DNA of 64,000 nucleotides from Zygnema cylindricum (Eukaryota > Streptophyta > Zygnematophyceae > Zygnematales > Zygnemataceae). The notes under the pieces were generated by a model that did not search any database, was not told the DNA's origin, and saw only the letters and a program-made list of their open reading frames with translations. Below, in pieces: positions 9,929 to 22,960 of this stretch. Where the stretch lies: assembly GCA_037447655.1 (NCBI GenBank), contig JBBHKE010001149.1:177505-241504 (forward strand), given 5' to 3'. A program made the translations under genes and the position numbers. Every line of letters starts with the position of its first letter. The stretch's first letter is position 1.

Positions 9929-12900
9929 CTAAATGAAGAACAACCACTTTCTTGTACTAACGTTGGCAGTCAGGCTTCCAAGAGTCAGCAGTGTCAGTGA
10001 TAATAGCACCACAAACATAAACAGTCCGACAGACTTCAAAACTTCTTTCACTGTAAACTTCTGCTGGGGCAAAACCGGGCGCCGACATCGGCAAGTAAAG
10101 CGATGCTCATCACTTAAGTCGAAGTCCCGTGAAATGATTGGAAAAGGTGCATCTTCTGAAGATATTCGTTGCCTTAGCTTCTGCAGGTTTGAGTTCCAAT
10201 CCCCAGTCCCTTCAACACTGCCCATCTCATCTGATAAGCTATCAATCTTAGTTGACGAACTAATAGGAGAGCTTTCTTTTTGTAGCTTGTTTGATGACCT
10301 AGCCAATGAATCCCGTCCTCTACCTTTGGTCAAACACTCTTTACTGTTGGCCCTCAGCAGTGCAGGAGCAGAAGCATAACCTCTCCTATGCAAAAGATTG
10401 ACTTGATTGCAACGGGGCTCATCTTTGCACATCGGAAGCTCAGAAGCATGAGCAGGGCGAGCAGGTCCCAGAAAACGCACTAGGCCAGATAAGGGCCCTG
10501 GCAGGGACTGAGCTCCACTTTGTGACCGTTGGAATCTCTCCCTCCTCATTTGTGATACAGGGCTACTAGTTTCAGTCTGTGAACAAGACGGTGTTGACCC
10601 TGGCTGCTGTAATGGTCTCAACAACGGTCTCACACGGGCACAGGTCTCAGTGACATCACGTGGGATTTCAGAAGATATCGTATTGAAGACTCGATTTCCA
10701 TCTTCCGACAAAGAAGCTTCACTCAATAAGTTTTGCTGTGGTGGTGCATCCTCTAGCAGGTTGCTCCAGTCAAAATCTGTAACAAAACAAAACCATTCAC
10801 TAAGAGCACGGACCAAATGATCTCCATCATTATGTAAAGCTCCACAAGGACACTACGTCCTTGTCAGATGCCTAGATTTACTTTTCTACACAATCCTTAT
10901 AAAACAAGCTGTTTTAACCTCAGCTAGGCACACGGCTGATCCTATGATTTGTTACCTAGTAATGAATGTATTTATGAATGGTAATTTCACCTTGAACACT
11001 AATCCATGCTGGGCTCAAAGCTCCCATTGACACAGCAAATAACTGGCCTGGTAAAATTCCTGCTCAAACGTATAGCACAGTTTCAAGTGACAATTGCACG
11101 ACGTCAGACTATCGCACAGCCTGGGGATGCAAAATATGGCACCACCTTTAGCAAATGTAGAGATGTCCTAAACTCACAGCCATCATATAATTCTGGCCTT
11201 ACCCGTGTTGGAGGCAGGAAGCTCATTAGAAACTGGGTTTTGAACCACTGCAGAAACACCTTCCTGATTCACAAGAATGTCTTTCCAGAAATCAGCCGGT
11301 GCATTACTTGCTTCGCCAAGACAATTCTCTGGGTACTGCGATATAGCGGAAGAAATATCTTCATTTTCTGTTCCCTGTTGATTCCAGGGAGATTGATCTC
11401 CTAGTACGAGTGAGGGAACCTAAACAAGATAAAAGCATTAAGGCCAGTCAGTACAAGGTCCCGTTTAAAGCAGAAAAGTTCAAGGAGTAAGCTTCAACAG
11501 AAAATGAGAAAGGACAGAACCACCAACAGTGCTTCTAGAATTCGACCCGAAACAGATGAAGGGCATCTGCCACCTGTCAACTCATACAACATGGCAGCTT
11601 TAACACTTGCCTCCAATAAAAAGTCGGATTCTGCATCCTTGAAGTCATTATCGCCATTTTCTGGAGTAGCTTTAGTCATAGTCTGCTTTGAAGCAGCTTG
11701 TGTAAAGGACTCTGGTTCTGCAACACCCTGCTCCAAGGGATCTACCTCTGCTTCAAGCACAGGTAAAGACTCAAATCGACGCTGACCAATCTCTCCCTGA
11801 AAACTGCTGGCGAGATCATATTTGCAACCAAAATCGCTTGATTGCTGTCCCAATTCAAGCTTAGAAGGTTCCAATAGACTGTTACTGAGGATTTTATTTT
11901 GTGCCCCCAGCAACTGTCTTCCCCTTGATCTTGCAGCTACCTCTTGTCCTCTTCTCAAATCTTCTCTGGAGAGACCTCTTGTCCTGGTCATCATTGGGGC
12001 TACCGCTTGTCGAGAAAGGCTAACGTTGTTAGCACTGTTCTTCTCTGAACTAGTTTTAGTGTCTGGTAACTGATGTGAAAGCAAGCCCTGCCCAGAGTTA
12101 AGGGTAGGCCAATTAGACCACTGCGAAGAAGTGTCCAGGACACCCTGTGGTCCTGGTAGCTCAAAAGAACCTAAAGTCGCAAAAACGTTCTTAGTCCCAG
12201 ACCCTTGTTTTTCTGAGAAATCAAAAGAATCCTGTGCCTTCGTAGCAGGAGGCTGGAATTGAAAACCTTTAAGAATGGACGGGTTTGTGTTATTACTGGA
12301 GTCCACACCATCGCACGCTATGCCACAGCCATCTAAGTAGTGAGGATCAGGAGAAGGAAGCGAATACAACCATGCCATGTCCTCCTCATTTGCACAGTCA
12401 TTGAGGAGGAAATTGTCCACATCAGAAGTGGTTTGGAGAGGATGTTCCGTGAAAGTCGGAATTGGAACAGGTTCCTCACTAGGACTGATCTGTAAGGTAG
12501 TATCTCCAATGTCTAATCCATTATCTGTGAAAATATTCCACTGTTGAGATAGCCGTGGCTCCTCCTGGAAACTCGAACCGTTGCTGCATGCATTCTCCAA
12601 TTTTGGCACAACTGGAACAGGTGATAAAGACAGAGGATCGCCGAGATTCCCCCCTTTCACATTAAATTTAGGCCGGGTCATAGGGCGTGAGCTGACTGGA
12701 GGCAATTTCCCAGAGTCCAGACTAGGAAATTCTTGAGGAACCTGCAGCAGCCCAACGTCTTCTTTTGCTGTTTCCTTAGACATGGCTGGACCACAATCCT
12801 TGGAATCATGCTTTTTATTGAACACGCGACAAACAACAAATGATCCCTGCATGACAATGTAGCGCAGGTGAGAGTAAAGAACACTGCAAACAAATGCAGA

Positions 12901-14244
12901 ATTAGGACATTGCTTAACTGAGACGACCTCCTCCCAATTAATTGCTGAGTCTGCTCCAACTCAGCAACTAAGAGACAGAACCTAGAACCTTTGTAATTCA
13001 CTACTTTAAAGGCGCAAGCAACCTTTTTTCCCCTATTGATGCTCAACGATGCAGAATACAAATAACTTTCAAAATAAACAAAAGGGAAACAGTTTCCTTG
13101 TGAGCTTTTTGGAAGAAACAAGATGGATCGGGAAAAACTTTGAACAGAAACCTCTCCCTAACAACAGGTAAGCTCCCCCTAGCAGGGCTTCGTTAGGGTT
13201 TCAAAGGCAATGAACTATAACTTCCTAACTTTACTGCTGATCGACACCAGGCACACCTTTCTGCACTATGATATTTGCCTATCCATAAAACGATACATGA
13301 TTCTAAGTCATACAACGAGGCACAAAGACAACAACCATAATAAGCATGTAAGATGTAATTACAAAAAGTTCATAAAATGTAACCTTTCAGGGGACAACAA
13401 AACTAGTACAGAGAAAGTAAACAGCAGTACCTGTTGGCTGACAGAGGGATCAAGGCGATACTCATGCATGACCCAGTCTGTCCTTACACCCTTTGGAGCA
13501 CGCTCGAGATAAAACACCAATATCTTCTTCATGCCTATCTTCTTCCCACCACGTGCACAGACGGGCTGATCTTTACCAGAGGCCTTCCAGAATCCTTTAC
13601 ACGTTGCACGGTTTTTATTGGCACCATTGGAAGTTTTTCGTTCAAGAGGACTAAAAAAATACCGATCACTGTCGGCGAAGTAGCTTGATTCTGAACATGT
13701 TAAGAACAGGTCAATTGTGAGATGAAAAGTACATAACACATACATTTCTTCAGTTTTCAAAAGACGCCATAACCATTACTTATTCAGCATCTCATTTGAA
13801 TAGATTCACAAGGAGAAAACAGGCTCAGCTACAAAAACATAGTTCCTAACCTATTGCGAGATCCAGCCTCCAGAAGCATCAACAAAGTGCTATGACATTA
13901 TGCAAAGCAGCAAACATGCTCTAGCTTTCCAGCCCTACTGCACACATCATAACTCGAAATCATGCCCGAATCGCTAAAAAAAACAGACAGCATTGGTTGA
14001 GGGACTTAATGTAGTCATCAAAAAATGGATGACCCGCTTATCCAGAAGAAAGAAGCCATGGTCCTGTTATCCAGTAAAATGCATACTTACCCGGTAAATC
14101 CCATGGCTCAAATTTGTAGAGGTCTACTTCGGGTATAATATTGTCTTCAACTTCCTCACCGGATACTTTCTTCTTCAGATAATATCCAACTAGCTCATTG
14201 TCTGTAGGATGAAAACGAAATCCTGGAGGAAACCTTTCTACCAT
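9929..14244 (-). CDS. Membrane-tethered NAC transcription factor (NTL type)
   Basis: Five exons, 14244-14091, 13690-13431, 12846-11574, 11400-11203, 10776-9929, total 2733 nt = 910 aa plus TAG. The NAC domain is at about residues 5-150: [72 protein letters not shown] and [11 protein letters not shown]. The two introns inside it are where NAC genes usually have them. A long Ser/Pro/Gln-rich, acidic region follows. A hydrophobic helix at about residues 877-897 ([20 protein letters not shown]) lies near the C terminus. In known NTL proteins such a helix holds the factor in a membrane until proteolysis frees the DNA-binding part; here that is inference. At 910 aa it is longer than most NACs. The start is the first ATG before the NAC motif; no upstream in-frame alternative was sought beyond 14244. 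Confidence 0.94.
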
Positions 14245-15760
14245 TGCGCTTCAAAAAGCGCAACAAGGAAAAAAAAAAAATTAGAGTAAAAGGCGAAGAA
14301 CTAAACAGTCAGATTCTTGCTGTAATACAATGAGAACCAGTATTTCTACAAAGATCAACTCCTGAAAAAACTGATAGCTAATCCGAAATGTTGTGCTTTC
14401 AATCTTATGTGCTAGCTGTAGGACAAAAGGTGGCCGCAAATTAAATGCATCGATATTCATACAAGAGAAAGAACAAAGCAGGATGGGCGATGGAAAAAGA
14501 AAAACCTAAAAACGAGCAGGACGTCAAAAGTAAAAAACTAAAAAGCGAAAGGATTGGTTTCTATGGGAACTTCGGCCTTATTCTTCACCTTTACTAATAT
14601 TCCGAACTTTTGTCAGCCTCGAAGTCCTGACGGGCGGCAGCGGGTCATATAAAACCGGCGAGTTGAATTCATATCAGTACTCAGCCGATGCTATCTGAGT
14701 AATTCTGCAGGTTAGAGAAGTACTGGACCTTGACTCCTGATCAGCATTAGCCTGACTGTCAAATGCATCTGGTAACTCGATATCATAGGCATGTATGCGT
14801 GTTTTCCGGGTATAATCACGTTTAATACGGGGCTACGAGATGCCGCGTTTGCAAGCGTTTTCGCACTTTTGGTCTAATGGTACGCACAAATATTAGTGAT
14901 AACTCCCATCTCGCATTTGCTAAGCTTGCAAGAAACGCTAGTAAGTACTATTTCAAGTGAAATACTTCTTATCACTTGCCTACCAGACAAATCTGGCAAT
15001 TTGCACGTTTGCAGTTTTGCTGTACATTGCAAATTTGCAATCAGTACACCGCCAATCGTTATTAGCGTTGTGTACGCTAATTCCGTCCCGCTTTTTTTTA
15101 TTTTATTCTCAAATAGAATTATCCATACTATTTAAAAATATCCCTAATTCCTAATTAGAATAGACGATTTCTTCGAAAATTTTCAAATTCCCAATTAGCG
15201 TAAACCACGCTAATTATTCGTATACGCTAAAAAAACTTACACGCTAATAACGATTGGCGGTGTACTTGTACCTGTAATTTCAATACAGTAAGGTACGGAA
15301 TTGTGAGAACAGTACGTAAATTGCAAGCTGGTACCTTAATTTTGGGTTAATGGCCAATTTCAATCCACTCCCTCAAAAGGAGCAGAATTTTATGATTTTC
15401 TGGCAAGAAATATGCCGACCCGAATATTATCCGCATTAATAGCGAGAAGTCATGTACAGTACTGTACTGTACTGTACTTGTACATCCATGTCGTCCTATG
15501 TGTCGTATGTAGGAGAGGGCAGAACTGCGGACATCACAAATTCTCAAATTCCTCCTGTTTACATGCGGACCTTCGGTTATGGTGTTCAGTTTTTTAGGTG
15601 CATTCCTAATTTGCAATTTGGCTTTTACTATAGGACAATCAGCGCAGTACAGTGCATTCAGTACAGTACTGTACGTCACACTGTACTTTTATTCTGTTTA
15701 AGAATCAAGACTAGCATAGCGCTTCCTGGCTCTCGTATCATTAGTGATAGTTAAGAGTCG
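14245..15760. promoter_or_regulatory. Divergent intergenic region between NAC (-) and ABCG (+)
   Basis: The 1.5 kb between the two start codons holds a 30-nt motif (14846-14875) shared with the RAD17/kinase divergent promoter and the MITE at 15047-15262. It also holds palindromic GTACAGTACTGTAC-type runs at about 15453-15480 and 15641-15675. No coding region is seen. TATA boxes cannot be assigned with confidence. Confidence 0.5.
15047..15262. mobile_element. Mariner/Stowaway-like MITE, 216 bp
   Basis: It has terminal inverted repeats beginning CACCGCCAATCGTTATTAG. The left repeat 15044-15068 is the exact reverse complement of 15241-15265 (25 bp, including flanking GTA/TAC). It is flanked by TA at 15045-15046 and 15263-15264, the target duplication of Tc1/mariner elements. 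The interior is AT-rich and non-coding. Relatives lie at 58794, 59043, 59433 and about 62400. Confidence 0.85.
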
Positions 15761-18700
15761 TTGCATAGAGGTTTGAATCGAGAAGATGGTGCTGTTACCA
15801 TCTATAGACATGCAGGATTATCTCTTTTGAGGGACGACAGTGTGGACCAAGCATCCAATCCAAAAAATTTCATGGCTAACAACAATCTTCCATCGCCTAA
15901 TGATTCCAATGGTGAAGAAACATTACAGTCAACTGCGCCTGGCAGTCAGGGAGAGAGAAGAGATAGAAAGGTTATTGCCGCAGCCAAAGCATTAGCGGCT
16001 GCTGATTCCCAGAGTGAAATTTTGCCAAATGGAATTACATTGTCGTGGCACAATCTGGACTATCCAATGGGAGCAGTGGTAAGAACCCAGTCCTCTGCCT
16101 TTACACATGGCCTTTACACATGCTTGAAATCGGTAGGAGTTAAGAGGAGTATCATAGCAGCTATTTTACACCAGGGGTGTATTCCTGGCCTCTCTTTGAC
16201 GGGAATAGTGGGAAATGGTGCAGGGATCTCGTAGATGGTGGAGAAAGAAAAGCACTGGACAGGATAAACAAATACTGTTCCACTTGAATGGTGAAGTGAA
16301 ACCTGGACAGCTGCTGGGACTGATAGGGTGAGGTCCCTATGTTTACATGTTTTGTCAATTGTGAGCTGGCCAGCAATGGGTAGCCAGGGTCTGAAAGCAC
16401 ATGCAATTCAAGTGTGGTAGATGAATATTACAATTGAGTTAAGTTTTGCGGAGACTGAATGGAGTTCGTTTCCTATCGGGTGTTCTTGACACCCAGGTAT
16501 TGTTGATGAAACTTCGCGTTTACATTTTTCCTTTGCATTGACACCTTTATTACTATCCAAGTAATTTTATTTAATTGTTCCTTTGCAATAATCATCCAAG
16601 GAATTTGATTTCATGGTTCCTTTGCAGTAACGCTTTATTAGTATCCGCGGAATCTGATTTCATTGTTCCTTTGCATTGATATATTTTTTAGCATCCGAGG
16701 AATTTGGTTGCAGGCCGGAAGGTTCAGGAAAGTCTCTCTTACTTCGTATCTTGGCTGGGCGCTTGAGGGATCCTGCCCGCCTGCAAGGCGTAGTCACATA
16801 CAATGGGCAGCCTTTTGCAAATTGGATGCGGCGAAATATTGGATTTGTGGCATCTGTGTCGCACGTCCTTGAGAATCTTACTGTGAGATTTTTCGGGATT
16901 GCTCTTCATAGTAATGAAAATTCGCTACAGCTCTACATGCGCTGTTGTATTTTTGCATCACTCAATTTACGAGTCAATGGTCTCCGGTCTGTGTGTAAAG
17001 GTTGTTAGTATTTGTGGAGTTGAATTTGGGCTTTGAATGTTAAATAGGACCTATGGAAACGTTGTGGGGCTGAGAATAGAAAACTGGTACATTTTTCTTC
17101 CTGATATTTTGGGCAATGACACATGCTCCAACCAAAACTTTTTTCTTTTTTTTTCCAACCCGACTGTTTTTTTGTGTTTTATTAACTGACATTGTATTGA
17201 GCCTATGCATTTTAGAGCTCTGCAGTCTATGGTGCTTCTTACACTTGACCAGGCAAGGAAGTATGCCTGATTTTTTTTTTTGTTCTCAAGTAGTGCCATA
17301 GCTTTGCCATGGAGTTCGTTCTCATGTAGAATAGCTGAATGCTTATCACCCACGTGCTTCAGCCGATTTCGAGGATGACCTGAGTTTTGCAAAATGTTTC
17401 GTCATCTAGGCTGGGCATCACTGCCATGGCTATTTTTTCTTACTCTTTGCACAAATAGATCGATGGCCTTGACCAACAGAACAGTATTGCAGTTCAATTA
17501 TTGAAATGTGAATGATTTTGTTTCGGGCTGGCAGGTCAAGGAAAGCTTGATGTATGCAGCACAGCTAAGGCTCCCTCAAGACACTGAGGACATTGACAGA
17601 GTGGTTCGAGTGGAGCATGTGCTCGATTCCTTGGAGCTTACACAGTGTGACACTTTCTCTGCCCTTGTTATCTGTTTGTTTCTGCCTAGCACTTCCAGGA
17701 AGGCGTATTTGTTATATCCTTTGTGCTTTTGCCGTTTTCTGTGGCCCTCTACTATAGGCGTTTGACACCAGGAGGACTTTCCACCGTGCTTGATTGCATT
17801 GTTTTGTTTTTTCTTTACTTACATTTGATTGTGTCTCATTCGCAATGACATCCTGGGCCAGCTGCTGGAGTTTCCAGGTGTGCAAACGTCATAGTAGGGA
17901 AGTCAGGAGTCACAAAAGGTGTGCTTAATAACGAGAGACGGCGGCTAGCTATTGGGATGGAGATGATAACCAATCCCCCTCTATTGATTTTGGACGAGCC
18001 TACAATAGGGTAAGTAATGCGCAGATGATTGTTGCCAATGCTAGAGAAATACATAGTTGGGTTTAGCATTTTCTTTGTATGCTGCAATCCATGTGAATGA
18101 TTGTGAATGATTGTCCATGCATCATTGTTGTAACTTTAGAGGAGAAGACTATTTATGGAAATGGTCAGGTAAAGTGTATCAGTTGTTAGGACAACAAGCA
18201 TCTAGTATTTATGTAAGTGAAGATTTATTGAAACAGATATAACAGTAGCTGGCAGACATTATTATAGGTAAAGTTTACACGATATTGGTTGTCCATACAG
18301 GTTGGATGGGGCCATGTCTCTTCGAATCACCCGTATGCTTGCAGCTTACGCAGCGGCAGGACGGACCGTTGTCGCAAGTTATGAAATGCCCAGTCGACGA
18401 ATGTTCGATCTTTTTAATTTGTTGCTGCTCTTAGCTGAAGGCCATCCCATATATTCTGGTCCGGCTGATGAGGCGATGACGTACTTCGAAAGCCTTGGAC
18501 ATAAACCGAGTTCCGACATCAGTCCTGCCGAGTACCTGCTGGTGGCCCATTGCCCCATCGCCCTTCCCTCCCACTTGACTGTTTGTTGATTTTAGTCCCT
18601 TGGTGTGGCTGTCCTATGAGTAATGCAGATAGCTTATGACTGTTTCTTTCATGTCATGGCTGCTCTTATGGAGGATTGTAAAGTCACACATGGTCATGTG

Positions 18701-21700
18701 AATTGAACCCTACTCTACTGCCTTTGTTTCATTCACATCCAGAGGCATGTGGAATCATAGTGTTTTCTTTCAGTTTAGACATGCTATCCATCTTTGAGGC
18801 AATGTCTTTCTCCAGAGTTAACATTTAGAGCAGCTTAAGCCTTAGTGAAAGGCCTTTTAATATCCCTGTCTGAACCACACAGATGCACCTTCACAAACAA
18901 AACATGTTTTTGTGTCCTTTGTTCATACAGGTCTTTTTTTCTTTGCCTTTTGTCTTTTGAAGTACTTGCCATACAAATACGTCATTTTGAATTACCCTGC
19001 GTGCACTTGTGTCACTATTTATCTCAAGATCAACTGAATTTTAAGAAAAAAACAGTTCACGCGATTTGAAATCCACATGCCATTTTTTCTCTTTTGCATC
19101 GGATACCTGAAGTTGCTCTTCACACATCCATACATACGGCTGTCTGTTTCAATCGACCGATAGTCTACTTTTTGAGTTCCTCTGATTTTATTATTTGTGG
19201 CAATCTGTATGGTTCATGTAGAAGATAATCAGTGAGTTTTTTTCGAGTTCCTCTGATTTTCATCAGATATCACGATCTGTGCGATCCATTTATCAAATTC
19301 TTATCCGTAGGTTTCGTTTGTGCCTCACAGGACCTTGCAGTTGCTGAACCATCTGATGCATCAATCCATTATGGGACAACCACAAACCTAATTCAATCTT
19401 GGAGAAGGCGTGACGGTCTAGCTGGAACTGGTCTTCCGGTTCCTGGTCGAGCACAGTCACGACAGCCATGGAAAAACGATGAGGTCGGCGGAATGCGAGA
19501 AGTTATTGTAGAGCTTCCGACAAAAAATGGGAAAGAAGATAACCGATGGGTAACGAGTTGGGTCCACCAGTTTCGAGTTCTACTCTCTCGCAATTCCAAA
19601 AGTTATAGGAATTGGGATTTGGGAGCGTTACCCATTTTTGCAATTGTTGCGTTTTCTGCACTTGTCACAGGTGAGAAGACTCTCTCAGCAATCTGGACTT
19701 AGAAATTAAAATGTTATTCCGAAGAGGTCCTTTTTGTTTATGCTTATCCAGTTTTGAGCCATGTATACCTTCTGAGAAGGCCAGGTAGAATCTAGAGTGA
19801 CTATGTTTTTGGGTTCTTAAGTTCTGGAATGGCACGTCATGTGCAGTCTGTTTGAATACTGTTATTTTATGTACTGTTTATGTAACTATCTGAGTTACAG
19901 CGGGTAAGTCCAGTAATGTAAGCATTTTTGGTGAGCGATACCAGTACGGTCAACGAGAGAAACCATAACAGTCAAATTTTAAACGCGAACGACAATATTG
20001 CGAGTACAGTGATCACATTATTTTTGTTTTTTTGATTCCACTATCCCGTACTCTGTCGGCTGTAGAGATGTCCAAAATCCTGTATGTGTAATTCGTCTTT
20101 TGAGTAATTTCTGTAGCATTAGTCACATACTTTTTTTACTTAAACTGGAGCTCCAGTTTTTTCGTTACGTACAATTCCCTTATGAGGCTGGAACCTAGGT
20201 TGACAAGCAAGAAAATAAGGATAATATCACACCAATCTTCCGTTTTTTTTTTTTTCTTTCTGCTGCTTCTAGGTTTATTGTTATTCACCTTCGCGCATTA
20301 GTTGGTTTCTTACCCTTTTTATTCCGTTTTTTTTTTTCCTTTGTTTGAGTGCAGGCTGCTTGTGGTACCAGCGCCCAAATACGTCAGCTGGTGTGCGTGA
20401 TTTATCTGGAGTTGTATTTTTTGTAGCCCTATTTTGGGGTCTCCTACCCATGATTTCTACAGTTCTAACATTCTATCAGGTTTTTTTTTTTCTTCTCTCT
20501 TTTATTACATTTGAACTATTCTATCCTTTGTTGATGTAATTCGCACAATGTTATGAATGTTTGTACATCAAAAATTTCTTTGACTTCTGAAGATTTCTTC
20601 TTCTCAATCTACTGTAGAAAAATATAACTTGGTCACTGTTTTAGGCAACTTTCCAGTTAACCACACTGACGCTGTTATGACAACTGCGTGAATAAATCCT
20701 AGAGCTTGGGCCTGATACCTGATCTATACTATTACAAAACTCCTTACGACAGATATCAGACACCACTCCTTATACAATCACCGTGACCTTTTTTTCTTTT
20801 TTTCTTTTTACAGGATCGTTTGCTCTTACGACAAGAGCAAGAAGCAGGAATATATCACATAAGTGCTTATTTCACATCCAGAATCATCCTCTATCTGCCT
20901 TATGAGATTCTTTGTCCTCTTCTGTTTGGAGCCATTGTTTACTGGATGGTCGGTTTGACTTCGAGCTTTGGACGATTTGTGTTGTTTGAGATCCTGCTGG
21001 TCCTTGACTGCATGGTAGCCTCCTCAGTGGGTTTAGCCGTTGGAGCAATCGCAAGAACTGCAAAACAAGCCATTTTTATCGCAACATGGTTACAGCTACT
21101 TACAATCCTTGTTGGAGATTTCCTTGTCCTCCACGAGCCTTCTTGGATTGGCTGGACCAAGTATCTTTCATTTTCAACTTATATTCACCGGGTAAGTTCA
21201 CCAAATTGTCAACCATGTTAAATATAATGTTCCAAGAGAAGACTGACAAGTGACATTTTAGTGAATGACGGTATTCAAATGAACGTGGAAATGGATTGAA
21301 GTCAAATAGAAATTGTACGAAAACGCACGTATGAAATCAGTTAAAGTTATAGAGTAATTGTTTCATTCAATGACTAGATGTACCCAGAATTTGGTATCAT
21401 GGTTCTGCACTGTATCCTTCTACGCTTTTTTTTCAGCTTTTAGCATCAACGGAGTCATGTTGGGGCATTCAGAACCCATTTCACTCTAAAGGATGTTAAC
21501 ATGTTTCAAATTTATTTTGCCTTTTCTGCAGCTCCTTCTTCGCGTTAATTTTTCAGAAAATGGAACCTATAAATGTGAAGTGCTTACTGCCGGAGCTCAA
21601 GGCAATTCATACGTCTCACAGGATTGTCCGTATTCAGAGAGCCCCGAGCTGAAAGGACGCATGGGAGGCATTGATGGAGGTGGGTCCGTGGAAGCGATTG

Positions 21701-21807
21701 TGCTCCTCTGTATGCTTGTGGGATACCGATTTATTGCATACTTGTTCTTGAAAAATGAGACCAAAACTAGGAGACAGCAACATCCAGGTGTAGTCCCTTC
21801 CTTGTAG
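15761..21807 (+). CDS. ABCG half-transporter with degenerate nucleotide-binding motifs
   Basis: Ten exons: 15761-16078, 16224-16327, 16714-16882, 17535-17644, 17878-18009, 18301-18541, 19331-19670, 20355-20479, 20814-21191, 21532-21807. They total 2193 nt = 730 aa. The order is NBD then six-helix TMD, as in the WBC/ABCG subfamily. Walker A is GPEGSGKS (141-148) and Walker B LLILDEP (269-275), both intact. The Q-loop reads FVASVS (no Gln), the signature VLNNERRRLAIG replaces VSGGERRR, the D-loop is TIGLDG, and the H-loop VVASYEMPS lacks the switch His. The TMD shows FYQDRLLLRQEQEAGIYHIS, SRIILYLPYEILCPLLFGAI and a Cys-containing loop before the last helix. The start is the first ATG of the open frame; MANNN further in is an alternative. 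The transported substrate is unknown. Confidence 0.92.
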
Positions 21808-22960
21808 CGTAAGGGACTCCAATGCCTTGTCCCGTACTAGGTTTTTGAGTCTTGTAGGGAAACGGCAATGGTAGATTTTGCACTATAGAGCAGTGGCTGA
21901 ATTCTTTTTTTTCAGGCTGCACGGGAGACAGTAAGTTTATAGTTGAGGTGAATGTCGTAATCGATCGGTACTATCTCGTCTAACTGCATGTATTTTTCAA
22001 TTGGGTTAAATAAGCGAGAATGGCAGGTCATTTCACTGCCAAAATAAGGGTGAACCTTAAGAAGTTAAAGAGGTTATACAGTTGACTGGAGGGTTATTGG
22101 CCAGGGTATTTAAGTGTACAAACATGGTGCCATTGATGATGAAATCTGTGTTTGCTTTTGCAAGCTGTGACTTTTTTTCGCTCGTCCATGATCATTCGCA
22201 CTTCCTCACAAGTCAACTCAAACGCACCATTGTAATAAATATATGAAAATAATCTTAACATCCGATCTAATTTGACAGTCTTGTACTTCTGGTAAATTCA
22301 CTACGGGTATGAATGCCAGCTTTATTTCCATTGAACGATGACTTAAAATCTTGGTTTGGTCATAATAGTTTCTGTTGCATTATTTTGCTCTAGTGGATCT
22401 CGAATGCAGGTGTCTCCTCAAAGAGAGTTGCAGTGAGTATAGATTTGTTATATAGGCAAATTTACTCCTTTAAATGCCTTTTTTGTGAGGTTGAGAGGTC
22501 TTCTATCTCGACCTGCAACTGCCATACACAGCTTGCAATGGACAGGTTCTCTCTATGGTTGTCCAGTTTTCAGTGTGCCCACATCTGGCCGGTATCACCG
22601 TCACTACATTCGTTTAAGATTTGTTCCACCGTTCTATTTTGTCCAAGCAGGCTGTGTAATAAGTATCTTTTCCCAATGCCAAGCGAAGAGCACTGCACAT
22701 AAAAGGATTGCTTAACACGCTGGTAAAACTCATATTGCTGTTTCAAATGACCAGAAACTATGTACTACTTTTACTCATGAATTACTACCGCACGTTTCAA
22801 CCCTCTGCCACAAAGCTTCAGCAAGCACAAACACCCAAATAGTACATCTTCAAGTTTACCAGTGCCATGCAAAGGAAAGAATGTCACCTCAAGATTCCCA
22901 TTCATGCTGACATTTTTGCCATAAACCATCATCAGCAAGCAACCACGGAGATTAGATTCC
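21808..22960. other. Convergent 3' flanks of ABCG and RAD17
   Basis: The AT-rich sequence contains AATAAA-like signals (for example near 22232) suited to ABCG polyadenylation. Several short ORFs overlap here but none shows a recognisable motif or plausible splice context. Confidence 0.5.

Noticed and set aside
15347-15754. ORFs on both strands between NAC and ABCG
   Set aside because: They overlap the palindromic GTAC runs, have no recognised motif and precede the ABCG start without splice continuity.
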